Source: Flavobacterium sp.
GTDB taxonomy: Bacteria; Bacteroidota; Bacteroidia; Flavobacteriales; Flavobacteriaceae
Direction of reading: 5' to 3'
NCBI GenBank assembly: GCA_023259675.1
Contig: JALRGT010000001.1
Span: 62,001 to 126,000, forward strand
Length of the DNA stretch: 64,000 nucleotides
Part shown: one piece after another, positions 49,880-56,693 of the stretch
Numbering within the stretch: the stretch's first letter is position 1
Layout of the letters: every line of letters starts with the position of its first letter
The notes under the pieces: model-generated
Told to the model about the DNA's origin: nothing
Databases searched by the model: none
Seen by the model: only the letters and a program-made list of their open reading frames with translations
Made by a program: the position numbers and the translations under genes

Positions 49880-50156
49880 CTAACTAAAAAAAGGATTTCT
49901 TCAAAATAAAAATTGCGTTTGGGAATTTGGGCGTTCCCTACGGTCGGGTGATGCGCTCTATTCCCGATTAAAAAACTACGGCAAAAGCCTTGTTTTTCTA
50001 AATCGGGAGATGCCGCTTCTCCCCCTAACGCAAACGAATGGTTTTCATGAAAACAATTCGCTTTAAAAATTAACCAACATACTTAAAAGGATTGCCTTCG
50101 TCAAATTTTATTTTGTGCGGCAACAGCGCAAACAATAGTATTGAATAGCGTTTTTT

Positions 50157-50228
50157 TGTCATTTTGACCAAAGGGAAAAATCATATTAGCTGCTCCCGTG
50201 ATGTGATTCCTCATGCTTCGGAATGACA
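50157..50228. repeat. REP-like palindromic element
   Basis: TGTCATT (50157-50163) and AATGACA (50222-50228) are inverted ends around a partly self-complementary centre (ACCAAAGGGAAAAATC ... GATTCCTCATGCTTCGG). I recall elements of this kind as common mobile palindromes of flavobacterial genomes. Confidence 0.6.
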
Positions 50229-50327
50229 CAAATAAAGTTATCCGTTACATACATCTAACATAAAAGAGCATTGCGCCTAATAACCCGTAATCGATTAATA
50301 AAATATTGAAGAGTAGGTAGTTATTAA

Positions 50328-50406
50328 TCCTGCAAGGTTTTTAAAACCTTGTAGGTCTGTTTTGGACACAATGAATACCTACAAGGTCAAAAAAAACCTT
50401 GCAGGA
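50328..50406. repeat. Nested inverted repeat
   Basis: Outer arms TCCTGCAAGGTTTTT (50328-50342) and AAAAAACCTTGCAGGA (50391-50406) enclose inner arms ACCTTGTAGGT (50346-50356) and ACCTACAAGGT (50377-50387). The four arms are variants of one motif, so several folds compete. Confidence 0.8.
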
Positions 50407-50520
50407 ATTCTAAAAACATTAAATGAATTGATTTTCAATATATTGACAATCTAACTCAGGTTAATGGTACAGAAATATAGCAATGGATACGAAGTCAGGT
50501 TCCGAAAGTTATCGGAATCG

Positions 50521-50570
50521 CACAGCCTATAGGAAAAAACAGTGGTTTAAAGAAGACTTCGGGGAGCGGG
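50521..50570 (+). repeat. 50-base imperfect direct repeat, copy 1
   Basis: Begins CACAGC and ends GAGCGGG; 39 of 50 bases match 51371-51420 without gaps, including AAAGAAGACTT. The two copies lie 850 bases apart on either side of the VOC-family gene. Confidence 0.75.
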
Positions 50571-50638
50571 ATAATTTTACAACGATACCCATATTGTTCA
50601 TTATCAATAAGTTTTTTGCTGTTATCGGTAAATTGACT

Positions 50639-51100
50639 TTAAAAATCGGCAATGATTAGTTTCTTCATTCCCATCATTTTTTTGAATGCCCCTGGTTTTT
50701 TGCTTAGTTCTTCCCAATTTTCAGGACACACTTGCCAGCTTAATCCATATTTGTCTTTGAGCCAACCGCAAACACTTTCTTCACCACCATTCGTTGTAAG
50801 TGCATCCCAGTAGTAGTCAATTTCTTTTTGGTCTTTGCAAGGTATCATAAACGAAACTGCTTCAGTGAACTTAAATAAGGGTCCCGCATTGATACCAATA
50901 AATCGCATTCCCAAAATCTCAAACTCAACCGTTAGAATTTTTCCGGCAAATTCCATTTGAAAGTCAGCCAGTCCTGCGGCTTCTGTCTTAGGATAATAAG
51001 TAGTGTTAATCATTTTCCCGTCTTTGAAAATGGACAGGTAATACTCTGCGGCTTCTTTTGCATTGCCGTCAAACCAGAGATTTGGAATTATTTTTTGCAT
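50639..51100 (-). CDS. VOC-superfamily PhnB-like protein
   Basis: This 153-aa protein has the vicinal-oxygen-chelate fold of the PhnB/3-demethylubiquinone methyltransferase-like group. The opening QKIIPNLWFDGNAKEAAEYYLSIFKDGK and the inner FIGINAGPLFKFTEAVSFMIPCKDQKEIDYYWDAL are characteristic, and GWLKDKYGLSWQVCPENW near the end supplies the last metal-side strand. The catalytic role of this group is unsettled, despite the methyltransferase label often attached to it. It is a single gene set between two copies of a direct repeat, next to the defence-type reverse transcriptase, and looks like accessory cargo. Confidence 0.88.
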   Translation of the reverse strand: MQKIIPNLWFDGNAKEAAEYYLSIFKDGKMINTTYYPKTEAAGLADFQMEFAGKILTVEFEILGMRFIGINAGPLFKFTEAVSFMIPCKDQKEIDYYWDALTTNGGEESVCGWLKDKYGLSWQVCPENWEELSKKPGAFKKMMGMKKLIIADF

Positions 51101-51474
51101 ATCTTTTTTGTTTTAGTCATTTGAATTATTTTTTTTTCAATGTCTGAAACTTATCTGCTTGGGGGTCGCACTAAAATTACTGCTAACTTGTTTATTGTAA
51201 TAACGTAATCACTAGTACATACCTTATTTTGAACAAGTTGTAATGACAAACGCCACATTTATCATACCCAAATATACCAAAAAAATGATTTCAAAATACT
51301 TTAATTATTCTAAGAAACTACAATTAATTGTCGTTCACCCTGCGTTGCGTTAAGGATGGGAGCGAGTACACACAGCATAAACGATAAAATAGTTATGTAA
51401 AGAAGACTTTAGAGAGCGGGGGACAGATAATTGAAAAAATATTAAGGAAAAGTACCTTAATAATGTTTTTTATC
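51101..51474. other. Gene-free stretch before the reverse-transcriptase RNA
   Basis: I see no gene. It contains the second copy of the 50-base repeat (51371-51420) and A/T-rich DNA. The end leads into the -7 element of the predicted non-coding RNA. Confidence 0.6.
51371..51420 (+). repeat. 50-base imperfect direct repeat, copy 2
   Basis: Copy of 50521-50570 (39 of 50 bases), ending GAGCGGG just 55 bases before the -7 element of the predicted RNA. Confidence 0.75.
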
Positions 51475-51482
51475 TATTTTTG
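51475..51482 (+). promoter_or_regulatory. -7 element of the predicted reverse-transcriptase ncRNA
   Basis: TATTTTTG fits TAnnTTTG; the -33 box is poor. Transcription would start near 51486, exactly where the closing stem of the RNA begins. Confidence 0.6.
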
Positions 51483-51485
51483 TCA

Positions 51486-51806
51486 AGCATTGGTAAACGG
51501 AGCCGATTAACACGTTTTATAAATTATTGCGTTTAGTTTAAGAATTAAACGGAGATTTGATACCAATAAAGCAAATAATTTGAAATATAATTAATGCCAT
51601 CTTTGGAAGGGAACTCCTCGTGAGCCAACCCTCAATCATCGCTAGTGCTGTTTCTGCCATATCATTCATTAAGTTGTTTAGATACAAAGATACAAACTTT
51701 ATACCTGACGTAAGAGGAAGCGTTGTTAGCAATAACATCGAACAGGCATGTGTTATTCCATTAAGTTAGGCTTGCTTCCCTGTAGCCGTTTACCTTTGCA
51801 TTTTTT
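51486..51806 (+). ncRNA. Predicted structured template RNA of the DRT2-like reverse transcriptase
   Basis: About 320 bases between a -7 element and the reverse-transcriptase start. The ends pair: GCA-tt-GGTAAACGG (51487-51500) with CCGTTTACC-tt-TGC (51786-51799), then AGCC-gat-TAAC (51501-51511) with GTTA-GGCT (51765-51772). Inside are hairpins CGTTTAGTT/AATTAAACG (51530-51551), AGGG..CTC/GAG..CCCT (51608-51632), and two exclusive hairpins at 51724-51757. A T-run (51801-51806) follows the closing stem like a terminator. DRT2 systems carry such an RNA directly upstream of the enzyme as template for rolling-circle copying. The middle, about 51552-51723, is the probable template. Structure was paired by eye, not computed. 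Confidence 0.7.
51584..51766 (+). other. Stop-free frame in the RNA: candidate neo-type concatemer frame
   Basis: Sixty-one sense codons lie between TGA (51581) and TAG (51767). The translation looks protein-like, for example AIFGRELLVSQPSIIASAVS and FIKLFRYKDTNFIPDVRG. There is no ATG in this frame, so it is not an ordinary gene. Two short direct repeats lie in the same frame: TGCCAT at 51595 and 51655 (60 apart) and GGAAG at 51605 and 51716 (111 apart). Both spacings are multiples of three, so joining copies end to end at either repeat would give an endless open frame. This is inference from the DRT2 model. Confidence 0.45.
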
Positions 51807-51815
51807 AATTATCTT

Positions 51816-53360
51816 ATGGAAAAAAAAGATTGGTTTAGATTAAAACGCTATCCTCATATTGGATTACCTTTAAAATTAAAACATAGACCATGGATTGAAG
51901 AATACCTTTTTGATAAGAATAATATCAAAAGACATGCTTTTTATCCTTTTATCCATAGGAAGATTTCCGTGAGGAAATTTAGAAAAGTCAAAAATTCTGA
52001 TGGAACAAAATCGTTAAAAAGAGAATCAAGTTATAAAGACAGAGAGGTCTTTTATGCAAATCATCTTGATTCAATGATTTATGGATATTATTCTGATATC
52101 ATCACCAAAAAGTATGAGAAAAAACTAGCTTTACATGGTATTCAAGATTGCGTTTCTGCCTATAGAAGTATTCCATTAAATACAAATGTAAAATCACGTA
52201 ATAAATGTAACATCGATTTCGCAAATGATATTTTTAAATACATAGAGGATAATCGTGAACGCAACTTAATCGCTATTACATTTGACATTACTTCATTTTT
52301 TGACAATCTCAATCATAAAAGACTTAAAGAAACATGGATTGAAATATTAGACGAAAAAATATTGCCCGATGATCACTATGCTATATTTAAAAATCTAACA
52401 AAATTTTCATACATAGAACAAGACGATATATTTGAAGAATTTAAAAATCAAATAATCGTTGATAAAAAGGGAAAGAACGTTAAAATATCGATTCCTAATA
52501 TTGAATTATTAAAAGAAAAAAATGCAATTGCATTCTGTAGTTTAAAAGATTTCAATACAAGAATTAGGGCCAAAAACCTTATTAAGAAAAATCGTTTCAA
52601 AACAAAGGATGATTTTCTATCTGGAAATTTTAGAATTAAAGGAATTCCTCAAGGTTCTCCAATTAGCGCAACACTTGCTAATATTTATCTTTTACATTTT
52701 GATAAATTAATAAATGAGAAAATACTTGAAATAAATGGAATGTATCGAAGATATAGTGACGACATGATTGTTGTCGCAGACGATAAAAACATGGATATGA
52801 TTTACAGGCTTTTGATTGACGAAATTAAAAATTTTGATTTAGAAATTCAGCCTAGTAAGAGTCAATCATTTGTATTTAAGCATTTCGAAGGCAAATTTAG
52901 TTGTAAAGAAATTGATTTAGGGACTGGTGAAATTAAAAATAATACTAAGTTTGAATATCTTGGATTTTCATTTGATGGGGAAAAAGTATATTTAAAATCT
53001 TCGGGATTAGCGAAATATTATAGAAAGATGAAAAGATCAATCAAACGAGGTGGATTCTACGCTAAGTTTGGTAAAAACCAAGATCCTCAACTTTATAAAA
53101 ATCGACTTTATAAACGTTATACAATAATTGGTGCACATCGTAGAAAAATTATAAAAAAAGCTCCACACCTACCTAATACTTTTTATAGAACAAACACATA
53201 TGACTGGGGTAATTTTCTAACATATGCTAAACTTGCAACAAATGTTTTTGAAAAAAACGGAATAAATTCTCAAATTGGAAAACATTGGAGTAAATTCCAT
53301 ACTTTGATAAAAAGTAAAGAGATTGAAATCGAGAAGTATTACGCTAAAAAAATGAAATAA
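51816..53360 (+). CDS. Stand-alone defence-type reverse transcriptase, DRT2 (UG2)-like
   Basis: This RNA-templated DNA polymerase is 514 aa with no fused domain. Motif A is AITFDITSFFDNLNH (Asp157), motif B GIPQGSPISATLANIYL (276-292), motif C YRRYSDDMIVV (Asp315, Asp316), motif D IQPSKSQSF and motif E FEYLGFSFDG (379-388). The N-terminal part (HAFYPFIHRKISVRKFRK, REVFYANHLDSMIYGYY, CNIDFANDIF) and the thumb (LYKRYTIIGAHRRK, NFLTYAKLATNVF) recall DRT2 proteins. There is no maturase, HNH or retron-specific motif. The DNA is visibly richer in A/T than its neighbours. It follows the predicted RNA by 10 bases. DRT2 enzymes protect against phage by making a concatemeric cDNA; that function here is inference. 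Confidence 0.8.
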   Translation: MEKKDWFRLKRYPHIGLPLKLKHRPWIEEYLFDKNNIKRHAFYPFIHRKISVRKFRKVKNSDGTKSLKRESSYKDREVFYANHLDSMIYGYYSDIITKKYEKKLALHGIQDCVSAYRSIPLNTNVKSRNKCNIDFANDIFKYIEDNRERNLIAITFDITSFFDNLNHKRLKETWIEILDEKILPDDHYAIFKNLTKFSYIEQDDIFEEFKNQIIVDKKGKNVKISIPNIELLKEKNAIAFCSLKDFNTRIRAKNLIKKNRFKTKDDFLSGNFRIKGIPQGSPISATLANIYLLHFDKLINEKILEINGMYRRYSDDMIVVADDKNMDMIYRLLIDEIKNFDLEIQPSKSQSFVFKHFEGKFSCKEIDLGTGEIKNNTKFEYLGFSFDGEKVYLKSSGLAKYYRKMKRSIKRGGFYAKFGKNQDPQLYKNRLYKRYTIIGAHRRKIIKKAPHLPNTFYRTNTYDWGNFLTYAKLATNVFEKNGINSQIGKHWSKFHTLIKSKEIEIEKYYAKKMK

Positions 53361-53440
53361 CAAATGTTAAATTTAACCCTACTCGTGTAGATAATTTGTC
53401 TCTAAAAGATAGAGTTTCATTGCATGTGTATCAAGAAATT

Positions 53441-53815
53441 CTAGCTGTTGTGTAACGTTTTTTTATTCAGTTTGTCATAAAGTAATATTAATCCAAGTAT
53501 TATTATCAGAGCGAAAATTGATGAAAAGGAAAAAGCACCTTCTATATTTTCTTCAAAAGGCTTTTTAAATGATTCCAAAAGAACAATTTCTCCAAATCCA
53601 CCTAAAATCCACATTGTCAATTCGTATAATAGAAATGCCCCAATTAACGAGTAAAGTTTATTTCGTAAACTGATAATCCGTTTTCTAAATATCAGAACAA
53701 GAGTGATTTCAATTCCGAATACTATAAGCAAAACTATACCAACAAGAAATGGTGTCATTCCAATATCTCCTCCAGGTAATGTCGATTGATGAATCCAAGC
53801 CATAAAAAATATCAT
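53441..53815 (-). CDS. Four-helix membrane protein, possibly 5'-truncated by the IS
   Basis: From the ATG at 53815 the product is 124 aa with four hydrophobic helices (about residues 20-40, 52-70, 75-95 and 98-112) and a basic tail (YDKLNKKTLHNS). I do not recognise the family. The frame has no stop for some distance upstream and runs straight into the left end of the IS256-type element at about 53829, with no room for a promoter. The original gene was therefore probably longer or controlled from DNA now displaced. It ends 80 bases from the reverse transcriptase, tail to tail. Confidence 0.55.
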   Translation of the reverse strand: MIFFMAWIHQSTLPGGDIGMTPFLVGIVLLIVFGIEITLVLIFRKRIISLRNKLYSLIGAFLLYELTMWILGGFGEIVLLESFKKPFEENIEGAFSFSSIFALIIILGLILLYDKLNKKTLHNS

Positions 53816-53828
53816 TGTCAAAATTGGT

Positions 53829-55197
53829 AGTGTCTCACTAACTGTGTAAGTTGAAAAGTTATTCTGAAAAATATTTGAGCTCCTTTAAAAAGCTCAAAAA
53901 TATTTTTTGGAAATAACTTTTTTCCTATTTTTAAACTACATAGTTATGATTATGATTGACAAAGACGAATTATTAGACAACAAGGATTTCTATAAATCCT
54001 TCAAGAATGCAGAAGATCTAACCTCATTCTTCAAAACGATGCATAAACGAGCAGTAGAACACATGCTTGAAGCTGAACTCGATGCTCATTTAGACAATGA
54101 AAGGCATGACAAAAGCGCTAATGGTAATTATCGCAATGGACACGGAACCAAAAAAATAAAAACCTCTTTTGGTCAACAAGAAATCAAAGTTCCTCGTGAT
54201 AGGGACTCTTCCTTTAATCCCATGCTTGTTCCTAAAAGGGAAAATATTGCTCAAGGAGTTGAGAATGTAATTATATCTCTTTATGCTAAAGGGATGAGTG
54301 TTAGCGACATTGAGGAACAAATTAAGGAAGTTTATGATTTTGAAGTATCATCTTCAACTATATCACGCATTACCAATACAATTACCAATGAAGTAGTCAC
54401 TTGGCAAAACAGACCACTAGAAGAGCTTTATTTAATTGTTTGGATGGATGGTATTGTTTTCAAAGTTCGAGAAGGTTCGAAAGTCATCAATAAAACCATT
54501 TATTTAGCTGTAGGACTCAACAGAGATGGTAAAAAAGATGTTTTAGGAATGTGGCTTGGCAAGAACGAAAGCAGTAGTTTTTGGATGAGTGTTTTGACCG
54601 ACTTAAAAGCTCGTGGTGTTGAAGATATACTTATTACAGCGACCGATAATCTCAACGGTTTTACCCAAACAATCAGAAGTGTTTTTCCTGAATCCCAAAC
54701 ACAAATATGCGTGGTTCATCAAATTAGAAACGCATGTAAGTACGTTGTTTGGAAGGATCGTAAACAATTTACCGCCGATATGAAACATATATATAATGCT
54801 CCAACAAAACAAGCTGCAGAGTTAGCTTTAAATGATTTTGCTGATAAATGGAAATCTAAATATTCTTATGCAATCAAATCCTGGCGTGATAACTGGGACG
54901 AACTGACCGTGTTTTTTGACTTTCCAATTGAAATCAGAAAAATCATTTACACCACAAATCTAATCGAAAATCTCAATGGAAAAATTAGAAAATATACTAA
55001 AAATAAAATGTCATTCCCAACAGATGACGCTGTACTAAAATCCGTATTTTTGGCTTTAAGAGAAGCGACTAAAAAATGGTCGATGCCAATTCAAAATTGG
55101 GGGATTGTTTTAAATCAATTTACCCTTATATTTGAAAAAAGGCTCCGATTATAAACCGAAACCTTAACTTTTCAACTTACACACTTTTTGGGACAGT
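53829..55197 (+). mobile_element. IS256-family insertion sequence
   Basis: The inner part of the terminal inverted repeats is TGTGTAAGTTGAAAAGTTA at 53843-53861, with its exact complement at 55165-55183. The match continues imperfectly outward (GTGTC at left, GACAC-type at right) to about 53829 and 55197, so the borders are approximate. I see no clear target-site duplication. A hairpin lies inside the left end around 53873-53897 (TTTGAGC/GCTCAAA). One transposase gene fills the element, and it looks intact. Confidence 0.85.
53946..55154 (+). CDS. IS256-family (mutator-type) transposase
   Basis: This DDE transposase is 402 aa, normal length, from the ATG at 53946; an in-frame TTG 39 bases upstream is less likely. 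Motifs: [17 protein letters not shown] and [18 protein letters not shown] in the N-terminal DNA-binding part, [14 protein letters not shown], the first catalytic Asp in [14 protein letters not shown], the second in [14 protein letters not shown] with the following [15 protein letters not shown], and the Glu in [19 protein letters not shown]. All catalytic residues are present, so the element may still move. Confidence 0.95.
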   Translation: MIMIDKDELLDNKDFYKSFKNAEDLTSFFKTMHKRAVEHMLEAELDAHLDNERHDKSANGNYRNGHGTKKIKTSFGQQEIKVPRDRDSSFNPMLVPKRENIAQGVENVIISLYAKGMSVSDIEEQIKEVYDFEVSSSTISRITNTITNEVVTWQNRPLEELYLIVWMDGIVFKVREGSKVINKTIYLAVGLNRDGKKDVLGMWLGKNESSSFWMSVLTDLKARGVEDILITATDNLNGFTQTIRSVFPESQTQICVVHQIRNACKYVVWKDRKQFTADMKHIYNAPTKQAAELALNDFADKWKSKYSYAIKSWRDNWDELTVFFDFPIEIRKIIYTTNLIENLNGKIRKYTKNKMSFPTDDAVLKSVFLALREATKKWSMPIQNWGIVLNQFTLIFEKRLRL

Positions 55198-55210
55198 GTC
55201 ACTTTACAAA

Positions 55211-55240
55211 AAAAACCACAACTTTTCAATTGTGGTTTTT
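55211..55240 (-). terminator. Terminator of ychF
   Basis: AAAAACCACAA (55211-55221) pairs with TTGTGGTTTTT (55230-55240); on the minus strand a T-run follows. The insertion sequence lies immediately beyond it. Confidence 0.85.
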
Positions 55241-55291
55241 AAATAAAAATTGTATCGTTCTAAATTGATTCTTTGAACTAGTTATATCAAT

Positions 55292-56386
55292 TTAGACATT
55301 GAAACGGAAGTGCATTACATCACCGTCTTTCACGATATATTCTTTTCCTTCTACTTTGAATTTTCCGGCTTCTTTTGCTTTGGCTTCCGATCCGTAATGA
55401 ACGAAATCCTCATACGAAATCACTTCGGCACGAATGAATCCTTTTTCGAAATCGGTGTGAATTACTCCAGCAGCCTGAGGCGCCGTAGCTCCAATATTAA
55501 TGGTCCACGCTCTTACTTCTTTTACACCAGCAGTGAAATACGTTTGTTGTTTCAATAATTTATAAGCCGCACGAATCAAAACAGATGCACCTGGCTCTGT
55601 CAATCCCATGTCTTCCAAGAAAACCTGACGTTCTTCGTAGCTTTCTAATTCCGTGATATCCGCCTCGGCACCCACTGAAAGGATAATTACTTCAGCATCT
55701 TCATCTTTTACCAATTCACGAACTTGGTCTACATATTTATTTCCTGTTACGGCTGAATTTTCATCTACATTACATACATACAAAACAGGTTTTGCCGTAA
55801 TTAATTGAAAACCTTCCATCAAAACTTCTTCTTCATTATTTTGAGGAGTCACCGTTCTGGCCGATTTTGCCTGAAGCAAAGCTTCTCTAATTCGGTCTAA
55901 AAATGCTTTTTCGGTTTGTGCTTCTTTATTTCCGGTTTTAGCGGCACGATTTACTTTCTCTAAACGCTTTTCAACGTTTTCTAAATCTTTCAATTGCAAC
56001 TCGATATCAATCGTTTCTTTATCACGAATAGGATTTACATTTCCGTCAACGTGTACAATATTGTCGTTGTCAAAACAACGCAACACATGGATAATAGCAT
56101 TACACTCTCTAATGTTTCCAAGAAACTGATTTCCTAATCCTTCTCCTTTACTGGCTCCTTTTACCAAACCGGCAATATCAACAATATCAACCGTAGCCAT
56201 TTGCACACGCTCCGGTTTTACCAATTCTTCCAATTTGTTGATACGGGGATCCGGTACATTTACCACACCAATATTAGGCTCAATGGTACAAAAAGGAAAA
56301 TTGGCACTCTGCGCTTTTGCATTTGATAAACAATTGAATAATGTTGATTTTCCAACATTAGGTAATCCTACAATTCCTGCTTTCAT
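55292..56386 (-). CDS. ychF: Redox-regulated ATPase YchF (OLA1 family)
   Basis: This is a universally conserved Obg-related P-loop ATPase that associates with ribosomes. It is 364 aa: the P-loop GLPNVGKSTLFN at residues 7-18, DIVDIAGLVKGASKGEGLGN (switch II), the altered base-recognition motif NVDENS in place of NKxD (so ATP rather than GTP), a coiled-coil insertion (KDLENVEKRLEKVNRAAKTG) and a C-terminal TGS domain ending DGDVMHFRFNV. A TATATTTG -7 element on the minus strand lies at 56450-56457. It is a single gene and not part of the neighbouring accessory region. Confidence 0.97.
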   Translation of the reverse strand: MKAGIVGLPNVGKSTLFNCLSNAKAQSANFPFCTIEPNIGVVNVPDPRINKLEELVKPERVQMATVDIVDIAGLVKGASKGEGLGNQFLGNIRECNAIIHVLRCFDNDNIVHVDGNVNPIRDKETIDIELQLKDLENVEKRLEKVNRAAKTGNKEAQTEKAFLDRIREALLQAKSARTVTPQNNEEEVLMEGFQLITAKPVLYVCNVDENSAVTGNKYVDQVRELVKDEDAEVIILSVGAEADITELESYEERQVFLEDMGLTEPGASVLIRAAYKLLKQQTYFTAGVKEVRAWTINIGATAPQAAGVIHTDFEKGFIRAEVISYEDFVHYGSEAKAKEAGKFKVEGKEYIVKDGDVMHFRFNV

Positions 56387-56693
56387 GATATTTTTGTTTA
56401 CAGACTATGTTTTACTGTTCTGATTTCTGATTTTAACTTTAAAAGTTTGCAAATATAAGATTTAAAAATCTTAGTTGGTAAAAACCTTGTAATTATCCAT
56501 ACACATTTCGTTTTTTCACTTTTCACAAAAAAACGACAGGTATTATCCTAATCATTTATTCAGCAAACCGTATATTATCAAATAAATAATAATCACCAAA
56601 ACAATACAAAAACATAAAAAAACGTAAATATTATGTTAAATTTATTTAAATTGCACATACTATAAAACCTTTTAGAAACTAAAACAATAATCT
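56387..56693. promoter_or_regulatory. Divergent promoter region of ychF and a TonB receptor
   Basis: Holds the minus-strand TATATTTG (56450-56457) for ychF. The rest is A/T-rich without a clear consensus promoter for the receptor gene, and no gene is visible. Confidence 0.5.

Larger units (their letters stand above)
49834..50638. other. Gene-free, repeat-rich stretch
   Basis: These 805 bases hold no convincing gene. They contain a perfect dyad upstream of GH43 (49864-49879), a G/C-rich patch (about 49930-50040), a GTCATT-to-AATGAC palindrome (50157-50228), a nested inverted repeat (50328-50406) and one copy of a 50-base direct repeat (50521-50570). It looks like the worn edge of an accessory region. 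Confidence 0.6.

Noticed and set aside
51816..53360. Reverse transcriptase as group II intron maturase or retron RT
   Set aside because: There is no maturase or HNH region after the thumb and no domain V-like hairpin downstream. The upstream RNA lacks an obvious msr/msd layout, while the lone RT plus closed upstream RNA fits DRT2.
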